33,070 nt of DNA from Bacteroidetes bacterium HGW-Bacteroidetes-3. Its GTDB lineage: Bacteria; Bacteroidota; Bacteroidia; Flavobacteriales; Flavobacteriaceae. The notes beneath the pieces are model-generated. The model had not been told where the DNA came from, searched no databases, and saw nothing but the letters and a program-made list of their open reading frames with translations. The stretch's first letter is position 1. Each line of letters begins with the position of its first letter. Positions 7,551 to 16,172 of this stretch are shown in pieces. The position numbers were made by a program, and so were the translations under genes. The DNA is taken from contig PHDE01000015.1 in NCBI GenBank assembly GCA_002842505.1, forward strand, positions 1-33,070, given 5' to 3'.

Positions 7551-9650
7551 ATGCTGAACAAAGAATTACTGAATCCCAAAAGCATTGTTGTTATTGGCGC
7601 TTCAAACAATATTCACACGCCTGGCGGAAGCGTTTTAAAAAATTTAATCGCCCACAATTTTAAAGGCGAATTGTTTGCCGTAAATCCGAAAGAAACGGAA
7701 GTGCAAGGATTAAAATGCTACCAAAATGTTTTGGATATTCCGCAGGTAGATTTGGCGATTATCGCCATTGCGGCAAAATTTACGTTGGAAACTATCCAAA
7801 TTTTAACGCAACAAAAAAATACCAAAGGATTTATTATTTTTTCGGCAGGATTTGGAGAAAAAGATGCTGAAGGCAAAAAACTGGAAGCACAAATTGTAAA
7901 AGAAATAAACGCCGTTGGCGGCACACTTTTAGGCCCAAACAATATCGGATTGATCAACCAAAATTACGCAGGCGTTTTCACCACGCCAATTCCCAAATTA
8001 AATCCAAAAGGCGTCGATTTTATTTCTGGTTCTGGCGCAACTGCCATATTTATTATGGAAGCAGCGATGGCAACCGGCTTGACCTTTTCAAGTGTTTATT
8101 CAGTTGGAAATTCCGCGCAAATTGGGGTTGAAGAAGTGTTGGAACATTTAGACGAAACTTTTGAAAAAGGAAAAAGTTCAACAGTGAAATTATTATATAT
8201 CGAAAGCATTGAAAATCCGCAAAAACTTTTAAAACACGCAGCTTCATTAATTGCAAAAGGCTGTAAAATTGCCGCCATAAAAGCGGGAAGTTCTTCTGCA
8301 GGAAGCAGGGCGGCGAGTTCGCACACTGGCGCATTGGCCAATTCAGATGTTGCAGTGGATGCTTTATTTAAAAAAGCTGGAATTGTGCGTTGCTACGGAA
8401 GAAATGAGCTGATCACCGTGGCTGGAATTTTTATGCACCAAGAATTAAAAGGCAAAAATATTGCGGTAATCACACACGCCGGCGGACCCGCAGTGATGCT
8501 TACCGACGCTTTATCCAAAAACGGATTGAACGTTCCTGAAATCACTGGAAAAGAAAGTGAAGCCTTATTGAATAAATTATTTTTAGGCTCTTCTGTTTCA
8601 AATCCGATTGATTTTTTAGCCACCGGAAATGCCGAACAACTGGAAACTATTATCGATTATTGCGAAAATTCATTTTCTGAAATTGATGCGATGGTGGTTA
8701 TTTTCGGAAGTCCGGGATTGTTTGAAGTCTATGATGTTTATGACGTTCTGGACAAAAAAATGCGCGAATGCAAAAAACCAATTTTTCCAATATTGCCTTC
8801 GGTGGTAAACGTGAAAAAAGAAATCGATTATTTTATTTCAAAAGGAAATATCAATTTCCCCGATGAAGTTTTGTTTGGAAACGCCTTGGCCAAAATATTT
8901 AAGACCGCAAAGCCAATTTCCGGAGAAAAAACCCAAACAAATCTTGATTTAGAAGCCATCAGAAACATCATAAATACTGCTGAAAACGGGTATTTAGCAC
9001 CTCAGCAAGTGAGACAATTATTAATTGCTGCTAAAATTCCTTTGGTGAATGAAGCAGTTTGCTCCACCAAAAAAACCTGTCTGTCAGAAGCGCTGAAACT
9101 TGGATTTCCGGTGGTGATGAAAGTGGTTGGCCCAATCCACAAATCGGATGTGGGCGGGATCATTTTAAACATTAATTCCGTAGAGAAATTAGCAGAATCT
9201 TTTCAGAAAATTATGCAAATTGAAGGCGCAAAAGCCGTGTTGCTTCAACCTATGAAAAAAGGAATGGAATTGTTTATCGGTGCCAAAAAGGAAGGTGATT
9301 TCGGACATCTGGTATTGTGTGGTTTGGGCGGCATTTATATTGAAATTTTAAAAGATATCAATGTGGCCTTGGCTCCAGTTTCAAAAATGGAAGCCACAGA
9401 AATGATCCAAAATTTAAAATCGTACAAAATAATTCAGGGAATCAGAAACCAGGAAGGCGTGAATGAAAATTTGTTTGCTGAAATTGTGGTGAAAGTTTCT
9501 GATTTGTTAATGGCTGCACCTGAAATTGCGGAGTTGGATTTAAATCCGCTCTTCGGAAATTCGAAAGAAATTTTTGCGATTGACGCCAGAATCAGCATAG
9601 AAAAAATTAAAAAGAATCATAAAAATAAATTAAAATTATTTGATTATTGA
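7551..9650 (+). CDS. Acyl-CoA synthetase (ADP-forming), fused alpha-beta (acetate/aryl-acetate:CoA ligase)
   Basis: The 699-residue protein is a fused ADP-forming acyl-CoA synthetase. The order is CoA-binding domain (about 5-130), two succinyl-CoA-ligase-like domains (about 150-290 and 300-445, with the phosphorylated histidine expected at H258 in SSHTGALA), and an ATP-grasp domain (about 475-695). It converts acyl-CoA, ADP and phosphate to free acid, CoA and ATP. Its place behind iorAB suggests that it uses aryl-acetyl-CoA and so conserves energy from aromatic amino-acid breakdown, as described for hyperthermophilic archaea. Substrate is an inference from context; acetyl-CoA or branched acyl-CoA are alternatives. 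Confidence 0.9.
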   Translation: MLNKELLNPKSIVVIGASNNIHTPGGSVLKNLIAHNFKGELFAVNPKETEVQGLKCYQNVLDIPQVDLAIIAIAAKFTLETIQILTQQKNTKGFIIFSAGFGEKDAEGKKLEAQIVKEINAVGGTLLGPNNIGLINQNYAGVFTTPIPKLNPKGVDFISGSGATAIFIMEAAMATGLTFSSVYSVGNSAQIGVEEVLEHLDETFEKGKSSTVKLLYIESIENPQKLLKHAASLIAKGCKIAAIKAGSSSAGSRAASSHTGALANSDVAVDALFKKAGIVRCYGRNELITVAGIFMHQELKGKNIAVITHAGGPAVMLTDALSKNGLNVPEITGKESEALLNKLFLGSSVSNPIDFLATGNAEQLETIIDYCENSFSEIDAMVVIFGSPGLFEVYDVYDVLDKKMRECKKPIFPILPSVVNVKKEIDYFISKGNINFPDEVLFGNALAKIFKTAKPISGEKTQTNLDLEAIRNIINTAENGYLAPQQVRQLLIAAKIPLVNEAVCSTKKTCLSEALKLGFPVVMKVVGPIHKSDVGGIILNINSVEKLAESFQKIMQIEGAKAVLLQPMKKGMELFIGAKKEGDFGHLVLCGLGGIYIEILKDINVALAPVSKMEATEMIQNLKSYKIIQGIRNQEGVNENLFAEIVVKVSDLLMAAPEIAELDLNPLFGNSKEIFAIDARISIEKIKKNHKNKLKLFDY

Positions 9651-9688
9651 GTTGTTTCCTGTTTCAAATATTCTTTTGATTAAATATA

Positions 9689-9845
9689 GTGCTGTCCCTA
9701 AAAAGTTTTCTTGCTGATTTTTACAACATTTTAGTCAATATTATTACATAAATTTGTAAACTTATACAACTTGACTAATTTTAATTTCAAAAAAGAGAAA
9801 CTTTTACAATAAAGTTAAAAATCAGTAGATTTTTTATAATAGCAC
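9689..9845. repeat. Nested inverted repeats in the gap between the acyl-CoA synthetase gene and corA
   Basis: The 333-base gap (9651-9983) holds no gene. Three pairs of inverted repeats are nested in order: GTGCT (9689-9693) with AGCAC (9841-9845), CTGATTTTTA (9714-9723) with its complement (9816-9825), and TTAGTCAA (9731-9738) with its complement (9771-9778). The left end reads like a transposon terminus ('GTGCTGTCCCTAAAAAG'). An AT-rich stem with T-run at 9817-9835 could also be a weak terminator. It may be a decayed MITE; spacing on the two sides is unequal. Confidence 0.4.
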
Positions 9846-9983
9846 GCTAATATTTACCTCAGAAATCAACATACTTTTATTTTGAAAAAAGCATAACACA
9901 ATCGTGAAGTAAACAACAATTAACTAGATATTGCAAAAACATTTCAGCAGAAATGACCAATAAAAAACTATAAACATAAGCAA

Positions 9984-10910
9984 ATGAAGACATTTTTAAA
10001 AAACGGAAAAGGGCTAGTTAAAAGTAATAAATGGGAACCAAATTGTTGGGTTAGCGTAGAAGAACCAACAGAAGAAGATAAAAAATATCTTTTAAATGAA
10101 CTTCACATTCCTGAAGCATTTTATAATGATATTGAAGACATTGATGAGCGTCCGCGTATAGAAATTGAAGATGGTTGGGTATTTATTTTATTCAGGATTC
10201 CCTTTAAAAATTCGAATTTCAACAATCCATTTGTAACAGGTCCTGTGGGAATTATTTTTAAAGATGATGTTTTTGTGTCAATTTGCTTCTATGAATCAGA
10301 ATTGATTCCAGATTTTATACAATTTACAAAACGCAAAAATATTATCAAACAAAATAATTTTGATTTTATTTTACAAATGCTTCTTTCCTCAAGTGTTTGG
10401 TTTCTAAAGTATTTAAAACAAGTAAACCAACAAATAAAAATGGCGGAAAACACCCTTGAAAAGTCAATTAAAAATGAAGATTTGCAAACTTTATTTAAAA
10501 TTGAAAAATGTCTTGTTTATTTTACGACTTCATTAAGGGGCAACGATGTTTTGGTGCATAGAGTCAAAAATTTGAAAGGCAATAAAAATATGCTTAATGA
10601 AGATTTAGTGGAAGACGTTGAAATAGAATTAAGGCAAGCTTTGGAAACCACCAATATATATAATGACATTTTAACAGGAATGATGGATGCTTACGCCTCG
10701 GTAATCAGCAACAATTTAAACGTGATTATGAAGCAATTAACTTCAATTTCCATTATTTTAATGATTCCTACGTTGGTTGCGAGTTTATATGGCATGAATG
10801 TTCCAAACTCGTTACAAGATAACATTTGGGGATTTTGGATTGTTTTAATAATATCTTTTATAATCTCCTTATTGGGTGTTTTTCTTTTTTGGAAAAGAAG
10901 ATGGTTTTAA
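9984..10910 (+). CDS. corA: CorA family magnesium/divalent cation transporter
   Basis: The 308-residue protein has a long acidic cytoplasmic N-terminal region ending in coiled-coil helices and two membrane segments at the C-terminus (about 246-268 and 281-303). Between them lies the signature YGMN (GMN at 270-272) that forms the pore selectivity filter. It imports Mg2+ (or Co2+/Ni2+) as a pentamer in the inner membrane. The positively charged end KRRWF is typical. It is a single gene, convergent with recR. Confidence 0.93.
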   Translation: MKTFLKNGKGLVKSNKWEPNCWVSVEEPTEEDKKYLLNELHIPEAFYNDIEDIDERPRIEIEDGWVFILFRIPFKNSNFNNPFVTGPVGIIFKDDVFVSICFYESELIPDFIQFTKRKNIIKQNNFDFILQMLLSSSVWFLKYLKQVNQQIKMAENTLEKSIKNEDLQTLFKIEKCLVYFTTSLRGNDVLVHRVKNLKGNKNMLNEDLVEDVEIELRQALETTNIYNDILTGMMDAYASVISNNLNVIMKQLTSISIILMIPTLVASLYGMNVPNSLQDNIWGFWIVLIISFIISLLGVFLFWKRRWF

Positions 10911-10968
10911 AAAAATAATTTAAAACACTGCCGTTTTTTAAAGCTTTGAAGCATCGCAGGCGAATAGC

Positions 10969-11580
10969 TTAAAACGATTTTTCAAACGGAATTCGGTTCA
11001 CGATACTTCTGCCCAAGGTAACCTCATCGGCATATTGAAGCTCGTCGCCTACCGCGATTCCGCGCGCTATTGTTGAAGTTTTAATCGGCAATCCTTCCAA
11101 TTGCCTAAAAATATAAAAGTTTGTTGTATCGCCTTCAATGGTGGAGCTCAAAGCAAAAATCACTTCTTTTATAGTTCCCGATTTTACTTTTTCTATCAAA
11201 CTGTCAATGGTCAAATTATGAGGCCCGATTCCTTCAATAGGAGAAATTTTTCCGCCTAAAACGTGGTACAATCCCCTAAATTGCGAGGTGTTTTCAATAG
11301 CCATCACATCGCGCACATCTTCAACCACACAAATAATTTCAGAATTTCTAGAGGAATTTGAACAAATTGCACAAACTTCCTTGTCGGAAATATTGTGGCA
11401 TTTTTCACAAAATTTAATCTCATCCACTAATTTAATAAGTGAAGCCGCCAATTGATGGGTTTGTGACGCAGGTTGTTTCAACAAATGCAAAACCAATCGC
11501 AATGCTGTTCTTTTGCCTATTCCTGGCAATTGCGAAACTTCATTCACGGCATTTTCCAAAATTTTTGAAGAAAAATTCAT
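10969..11580 (-). CDS. recR: Recombination mediator protein RecR
   Basis: The 203-residue protein has the helix-hairpin-helix 'LPGIGKRTA', a C4 zinc finger (C58, C61, C70, C73) and a Toprim domain beginning '[11 protein letters not shown]'. RecR works with RecO and RecF to load RecA on gapped DNA. Start: a TTG at 11595 would add five residues, but that extension is the promoter -7 box (TATATTTG, 11585-11592), and the ATG at 11580 gives the usual N-terminus '[20 protein letters not shown]'. The gene is divergent from the sodium symporter. Confidence 0.95.
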   Translation of the reverse strand: MNFSSKILENAVNEVSQLPGIGKRTALRLVLHLLKQPASQTHQLAASLIKLVDEIKFCEKCHNISDKEVCAICSNSSRNSEIICVVEDVRDVMAIENTSQFRGLYHVLGGKISPIEGIGPHNLTIDSLIEKVKSGTIKEVIFALSSTIEGDTTNFYIFRQLEGLPIKTSTIARGIAVGDELQYADEVTLGRSIVNRIPFEKSF

Positions 11581-11584
11581 TTTG

Positions 11585-11614
11585 CAAATATACAATTAGG
11601 AAAGATATTCCCAA
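11585..11614 (-). promoter_or_regulatory. recR promoter, TTG-N19-TATATTTG
   Basis: On the minus strand TTG (11612-11614), a 19-base spacer and TATATTTG (11585-11592) match the Bacteroidota -33/-7 consensus. Only four bases separate the box from the recR ATG, so the mRNA should start at or very near the start codon. Confidence 0.75.
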
Positions 11615-11622
11615 TAATTTTG
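11615..11622 (+). promoter_or_regulatory. Candidate -7 box for the sodium symporter gene
   Basis: TAATTTTG fits TAnnTTTG and lies 34 bases before the ATG at 11657, directly next to the divergent recR promoter. No clear -33 TTG is seen. Confidence 0.4.
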
Positions 11623-11656
11623 CTTTCTTTGTTAACCGTAAAATTAAAATGAGTCC

Positions 11657-13147
11657 ATGAAGCCAATTTATATTCTTTCCCTTATTGCAGTTTATTTTGG
11701 CGTGCTTCTTTTAATAGCCTATTTTACAGGAAAAAATGACAGCAACGAAACTTTTTTTAAGGCAAACAAAAAATCGCCTTGGTACATTGTTGCTTTTGGA
11801 ATGGTTGGCGCGTCGCTTTCCGGAGTTACATTTATTTCGATTCCCGGCTGGGTGCAAAGTTCTCAGTTTAGTTATATGCAAATTGTTTTTGGCTATATGT
11901 TTGGCTATTTGGTAATTGCGTATGTACTAATTCCTATTTATTACAATATGCAGGTTACGTCCATTTACGAATTTTTAAAACATCGGTTTGGACCAACTTC
12001 ACACAAAACCGGCGCTTTTTTCTTTTTTGTTTCCAGGGTTTTAGGCTCGGCTTTCAGGCTGTTTTTGGTAGCTTCGGTTTTGCAGTATTATATTTTTGAT
12101 GCCTGGAATGTTCCTTTTGAAATCACCGTAATTTTCTCTATTCTCTTAATTTGGATTTATACTTTTAAAGGAGGCATTAAAACGATTGTTTGGACGGATA
12201 CGCTTCAAACATTTTTTATGCTTTTTGCGTTAATCGCCACCATTTTTATCATTATCAACAAATTAAATTGGTCGGTTTCAGACATTTTTTCTTCGGAGGA
12301 ATTTAAACATTACAGCCAAATTATATTTACCGATGATTTTACCGGCAAGAAACACTTTGTGAAATCCTTTTTGGGCGGTATGTTTATTGCCATTGCAATG
12401 ACTGGTTTGGACCAGGATATGATGCAAAAAAACCTGACTTGCAAAAATATCAAAGAATCACAATGGAACGTGATTTCGTTGGGTTTGGTGCTAATTGTTG
12501 TGAATTTTATTTTTTTAACGCTTGGTGCTTTATTGTTTATTTATGCTGAAAAATTTGGCATTGCAATTCCTGTGGTTGACGGCGCCATTAAAACCGATTT
12601 GCTTTTTCCAGAGATTGCGCTTCACGGCGATTTGGGAATTTACATTGGCATATTCTTCGTTTTAGGATTGATTGCGGCTGCGTATTCGAGCGCTGACAGT
12701 GCTTTAACAGCATTAACCACTTCATTTTGCATCGATTTTTTAGACATTGAAAAAAGGAAAAAATCGAAGCAAACCGCGATTCGTAAAAAAACCCATATTA
12801 TAATTTCAATAGTGTTGATTGTGGTCATTATTATTTTTAGATATGTGCTCAAAGAAAACGTAATCAGCAATTTGTTACAAGTTGCCTCCTATACTTATGG
12901 ACCGCTTTTGGGCTTGTTTGCTTTTGGTATTTTCACTAAAATCACTGTTAAAGATTCTTTGGTATGGATTGTGGCAATTTTATCGGTGATTATCACCTAT
13001 TATTTAAATGACTATTCAGTAAAGTTTTTAAACGGTTATTTATTTGGTTATGAGCTTCTAATTGTAAACGGGTTAATCACTTTTGTTGGTTTACTTATCA
13101 TAAGATCACCCAAAAAAGAAATAAACGAAAAGCCTTTAAACCAATAA
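11657..13147 (+). CDS. Sodium:solute symporter (SSS family)
   Basis: The 496-residue protein has about 13 hydrophobic membrane-spanning segments and SSS signatures: '[18 protein letters not shown]' in the first helices and '[12 protein letters not shown]' before the next. It couples Na+ influx to uptake of an organic solute across the inner membrane. The closest described relatives of such flavobacterial proteins are annotated as putative sugar, amino-acid or pantothenate symporters; the substrate cannot be read from sequence. pdxH follows after 20 bases but has its own promoter box. Confidence 0.88.
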   Translation: MKPIYILSLIAVYFGVLLLIAYFTGKNDSNETFFKANKKSPWYIVAFGMVGASLSGVTFISIPGWVQSSQFSYMQIVFGYMFGYLVIAYVLIPIYYNMQVTSIYEFLKHRFGPTSHKTGAFFFFVSRVLGSAFRLFLVASVLQYYIFDAWNVPFEITVIFSILLIWIYTFKGGIKTIVWTDTLQTFFMLFALIATIFIIINKLNWSVSDIFSSEEFKHYSQIIFTDDFTGKKHFVKSFLGGMFIAIAMTGLDQDMMQKNLTCKNIKESQWNVISLGLVLIVVNFIFLTLGALLFIYAEKFGIAIPVVDGAIKTDLLFPEIALHGDLGIYIGIFFVLGLIAAAYSSADSALTALTTSFCIDFLDIEKRKKSKQTAIRKKTHIIISIVLIVVIIIFRYVLKENVISNLLQVASYTYGPLLGLFAFGIFTKITVKDSLVWIVAILSVIITYYLNDYSVKFLNGYLFGYELLIVNGLITFVGLLIIRSPKKEINEKPLNQ

Positions 13148-13155
13148 AAGATTTT

Positions 13156-13163
13156 TAATTTTG
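13156..13163 (+). promoter_or_regulatory. Candidate -7 box for pdxH, four bases from ATG
   Basis: TAATTTTG matches TAnnTTTG, followed by TGAA and the pdxH ATG. If used, the transcript would be leaderless or nearly so. The -33 TTG is missing. Confidence 0.4.
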
Positions 13164-13167
13164 TGAA

Positions 13168-13815
13168 ATGGAGAACGATTTAAGCAATTATAGAAAAAAT
13201 TACCAAAAAAGCGAACTTTCCGAAGAAGGAATTTCAGAAAATCCGATGGAATTATTTCAAAAATGGTTTTTTGAAGTGGAGGAATTTGGGGGCGATTCTG
13301 AAGTAAACGCAGTAACAGTTTCCACAATTGGTGCAGACGGATTTCCAAAAGCCAGAGTTGTTTTATTAAAAAAATTCACTTGGGAAGGATTTATTTTTTT
13401 TACCAATTATAACAGCGAAAAAGGAAAAGCCATGGCGCTAAACCCAAATGTTTGCTTGTCTTTTTTTTGGCAAGGAATTGAGCGACAAGTGATTATAAAA
13501 GGTGTTGCCGAAAAACTTTCGGAAAATCTATCGGATGGCTATTTTGAATCAAGGCCCGACGGAAGTAAATTGGGTGCTTGGGCTTCCGACCAAAGTGAAG
13601 CGGTTCCTTCCCGGAAATATTTAGACGAACGATTGGCTTCCTTCGAAAAACAATTTGAAAACAAAGAAATTTCGAGACCAAAACATTGGGGTGGCATTCT
13701 CGTTAAACCAATCAGCATAGAATTTTGGCAAGGACGCCCAAATCGTATGCACGACAGAATTAGGTATACCTTACAGGAAGATTATAACTGGAAAATTGAG
13801 CGATTGGCTCCTTAA
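13168..13815 (+). CDS. pdxH: Pyridoxamine 5'-phosphate oxidase
   Basis: The 215-residue protein is PdxH, which oxidises pyridoxamine or pyridoxine 5'-phosphate to pyridoxal 5'-phosphate using FMN. Features seen are 'NAVTVSTIGADGFPKARVVLLK' (FMN-binding strand, quoted in part), 'FTNYNSEKGKAM', 'FFWQGIERQV', the 'SRPDGSKLGAWASDQS' segment and the conserved end 'WKIERLAP'. Length and ends are normal. The cofactor product is needed by GcvP in this same window. Confidence 0.95.
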   Translation: MENDLSNYRKNYQKSELSEEGISENPMELFQKWFFEVEEFGGDSEVNAVTVSTIGADGFPKARVVLLKKFTWEGFIFFTNYNSEKGKAMALNPNVCLSFFWQGIERQVIIKGVAEKLSENLSDGYFESRPDGSKLGAWASDQSEAVPSRKYLDERLASFEKQFENKEISRPKHWGGILVKPISIEFWQGRPNRMHDRIRYTLQEDYNWKIERLAP

Positions 13816-13827
13816 ATAGTATCTTTG
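13796..13827 (+). promoter_or_regulatory. Promoter for the SixA/ppx pair, TTG-N21-TATCTTTG
   Basis: TTG at 13796-13798, inside the end of pdxH, and TATCTTTG at 13820-13827 fit the Bacteroidota consensus with a 21-base spacer. The sixA start is 20 bases downstream of the box. Confidence 0.65.
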
Positions 13828-13847
13828 AAACTCTATAAAAAAACAAA

Positions 13848-14336
13848 ATGAAAACACTTTATATTGTTAGACACGCGAAATCTTCTTGGGAATATGAAGG
13901 AATTAAAGACATCGATCGCCCGTTGAAAGAACGCGGAATTAATGATGCTTATTTAATTTCGAATGTATTGCAAAAAAAAATCGCGACACCCGATGTTTTT
14001 ATATCAAGTTGTGCAAATAGGGCTTTGCATACCGCAATGATTTTTACCTATACTTTTAATTTTCCGCTTGCAAATTTGAGGATTAGCAAATCGCTGTTCA
14101 ATTTTAGCGACGGATATTTAATAAAAACGGTAAAAGCTTTGGATGACGGATTTGATTCCGCCATTATTTTTAGCCACGACCACGGCATCAGCGATTTTGT
14201 GAATAAATTTGGAAGCATTCACGTTGATAATGTGCCAACTTGTGGCGTTGTTGGCATTCAATTCGACACCAATCACTGGAAAGACATCAAATCTGGAAAA
14301 ACATTTTTAACTGAATTTCCTAAAAATTATAAATAG
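13848..14336 (+). CDS. sixA: SixA-type histidine phosphatase
   Basis: The 162-residue protein is a small member of the histidine phosphatase superfamily. The catalytic RHAKSSW motif includes H9, and 'RPLKERG' and 'FSHDHGISDF' provide the other conserved arginine and histidine. E. coli SixA dephosphorylates phosphohistidine on the nitrogen PTS protein; the flavobacterial substrate is unknown. It is followed after nine bases by a Ppx/GppA gene, suggesting a phosphate-related unit. Confidence 0.85.
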   Translation: MKTLYIVRHAKSSWEYEGIKDIDRPLKERGINDAYLISNVLQKKIATPDVFISSCANRALHTAMIFTYTFNFPLANLRISKSLFNFSDGYLIKTVKALDDGFDSAIIFSHDHGISDFVNKFGSIHVDNVPTCGVVGIQFDTNHWKDIKSGKTFLTEFPKNYK

Positions 14337-14345
14337 CACTTTATT

Positions 14346-15239
14346 TTGAAAATTGAAAAACTTGCCGGAATTGACATTGGTTCCAATGCCATTAGATTAT
14401 TGTTGGTGAACGTAATTACAGAACAAAATAACAACCAACCGCCAAGTTTTAAAAAATCGGCGCTGGTTCGTGTCCCAATTCGTTTGGGTGCCGACACTTT
14501 TTTGAGCGGAAAAATTTCCGAAGAAAATAAAATCAGAATGGTTAAAGCTATGGAAGCTTTTAAATTATTGATGGAAGTTCACGGCGTTAAAAAATACAAA
14601 GCCTGCGCCACATCAGCTATGCGGGAAGCCAGTAACGGAAATGAAGTTGCCAAAGAAATTTTTGAAAAGACTTCTGTAAAAATTGATATCATAGACGGAA
14701 AAAAAGAAGCGAAAATAATTTTTGGAACAGACTTAAGCACGGTTATTACTGTTAAAAATACTTATTTATATGTTGATGTTGGCGGCGGAAGCACAGAAAT
14801 AACGCTTTTTTCAAAAGGAAAAATTATCAACTCAAAATCCTTTAAAATAGGAACCGTGCGTTTGTTGGACGACCATAAAGAATTTAAAAATATTTGGAAA
14901 AGCATGGAGCTTTGGGTCAAAGAAAACACCAAAAATTTAAAGAGAATCTCTGTAATTGGATCGGGAGGAAATATCAATAAAATATTCAAAATCTCCGGAA
15001 AACCGATAGGTAAACCACTGTATTTAAGTTACATAAAAAATCAATTGGAATTTTTAAGCAATTTAACCTACGAGGAACGCATTACGCAGCTGGATTTAAA
15101 TCCGGACAGGGCCGACGTAATTATACCAGCCACAAAAATTTATTTATCCATTATGGAATGGAGCGGCGCAAATAAAATATTTGTTCCAAAAATTGGACTT
15201 GCAGATGGTATTGTAAAGGAATTATACTACGAAAAATAA
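14346..15239 (+). CDS. ppx: Ppx/GppA family phosphatase (exopolyphosphatase)
   Basis: The 297-residue protein has the two phosphate-binding loops of the ASKHA fold: 'GIDIGSNAIRLLLVN' at the N-terminus and 'YVDVGGGSTEITLF' in the middle. It probably removes terminal phosphates from polyphosphate, or acts on pppGpp; short members of this family lack the extra C-terminal domain of E. coli Ppx. The start must be the TTG at 14346, because no ATG precedes the first loop in frame and the preceding gene ends at 14336. No polyphosphate kinase gene is in the window. Confidence 0.85.
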   Translation: MKIEKLAGIDIGSNAIRLLLVNVITEQNNNQPPSFKKSALVRVPIRLGADTFLSGKISEENKIRMVKAMEAFKLLMEVHGVKKYKACATSAMREASNGNEVAKEIFEKTSVKIDIIDGKKEAKIIFGTDLSTVITVKNTYLYVDVGGGSTEITLFSKGKIINSKSFKIGTVRLLDDHKEFKNIWKSMELWVKENTKNLKRISVIGSGGNINKIFKISGKPIGKPLYLSYIKNQLEFLSNLTYEERITQLDLNPDRADVIIPATKIYLSIMEWSGANKIFVPKIGLADGIVKELYYEK

Positions 15240-15251
15240 ATCCTATCCCCC

Positions 15252-15284
15252 AGCCTCCCGTAATAAAACGGGACAGGCTTTTTT
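15252..15284 (+). terminator. Intrinsic terminator after ppx
   Basis: AGCCTCCCGT (15252-15261) pairs with ACGGG and AGGCT (15268-15279, with a 2-base bulge) around AATAAA, followed by six T. It shares the string GGACAGG with the palindrome at 15340. Confidence 0.75.
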
Positions 15285-15339
15285 CCAAAGGAAAGGAAGT
15301 TTGATTTGAAAATAGAAAAAGACTTTCAATTTTTAGAAC

Positions 15340-15359
15340 GGACAGGTCGCGACCTGTCC
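15340..15359. repeat. Perfect 20-bp GC-rich palindrome (REP-like)
   Basis: The sequence is its own reverse complement over 20 bases (arms GGACAGGTCG/CGACCTGTCC) and touches the punA stop codon at 15360. It lies between convergent genes. No T-run follows on either strand, so it is not a classic terminator; it resembles dispersed REP-type palindromes. Confidence 0.7.
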
Positions 15360-16172
15360 CTACGAACATTTAATAAATTCCTCCACCAATTTTCCAACAG
15401 ATTTTTCAGCAATTTTGGCCACTTTTTGCACTTCTTCGTGTGAAACGGCTTCCACTTTTCCTTCAACACCCAAATCGGTAATTACGGAAATTCCAAAACA
15501 AGCCATTCCCATATGCCTGGCTACTATTACTTCAGGCACGGTGGACATTCCAACCGCGTCGGCGCCCAAATTTTTAACCATTTTATATTCCGCCGGCGTT
15601 TCAAAAGTTGGTCCTTGCAAAGCCAAATAAATTCCTTTTTGAATTGGAACATTAAATTTTAGTGCGATTTGTTCCATTTTAGCAATCATTTTTTTGCTGT
15701 AAGCCTCGTGCATATCCACAAATCGCGGTCCGAAACGTTCTTCATTTTTTCCGTGCAAAGGATGAACCGGCATTAAATTTATATGATCGGTTATCAACAT
15801 AATATCACCGACTTTAAATGCTGGGTTTACGCCACCGGAAGCATTTGAAACAATTAAATTTTCAACGCCCAAAAATTTCATCACGCGCACCGGAAAAACG
15901 GTTTGTTCCATCGTCCAGCCTTCATAATAATGAAATCGGCCACGCATCGCAATCACTTTTTTATTGCCTATGGTGCCAAAAATCAATTCACCGGAATGGC
16001 CTTCAACCGTTGAAACCGGAAAATTGGGAATTTTATTGTAAGAAATTGAAATTTCAATGTCGATTTTCTCCACCAAATTGCCCAAACCTGTTCCTAAAAT
16101 AATACCGTAATCTGCTTTTGAAATTCCTTTATTTTGTAAGAATTTAACTGTTTCCTGAACTTTGTTCCACAT
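15360..16172 (-). CDS. punA: Purine-nucleoside phosphorylase (trimeric type)
   Basis: The 270-residue protein has the class II PNP motifs: 'GTGLGNLVEKI' (phosphate site), 'GHSGELIFG', 'FHYYEGW', 'SNASGGVNP' and 'ADAVGMSTVPE'. It cleaves inosine and guanosine with phosphate to free base and ribose 1-phosphate for purine salvage. Its start overlaps the last 29 bases of lpxK, so the two genes are co-transcribed and probably coupled in translation. Length is normal. Confidence 0.94.
   Translation of the reverse strand: MWNKVQETVKFLQNKGISKADYGIILGTGLGNLVEKIDIEISISYNKIPNFPVSTVEGHSGELIFGTIGNKKVIAMRGRFHYYEGWTMEQTVFPVRVMKFLGVENLIVSNASGGVNPAFKVGDIMLITDHINLMPVHPLHGKNEERFGPRFVDMHEAYSKKMIAKMEQIALKFNVPIQKGIYLALQGPTFETPAEYKMVKNLGADAVGMSTVPEVIVARHMGMACFGISVITDLGVEGKVEAVSHEEVQKVAKIAEKSVGKLVEEFIKCS

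Noticed and set aside
11578-11595. TTG start for recR five codons upstream
   Set aside because: The extension coincides with a consensus promoter box, and the ATG gives the usual family N-terminus.
15340-15359. Palindrome as intrinsic terminator of punA
   Set aside because: No T-run follows on the minus strand; the bases after the stem are GTTCTAAAAATTG.
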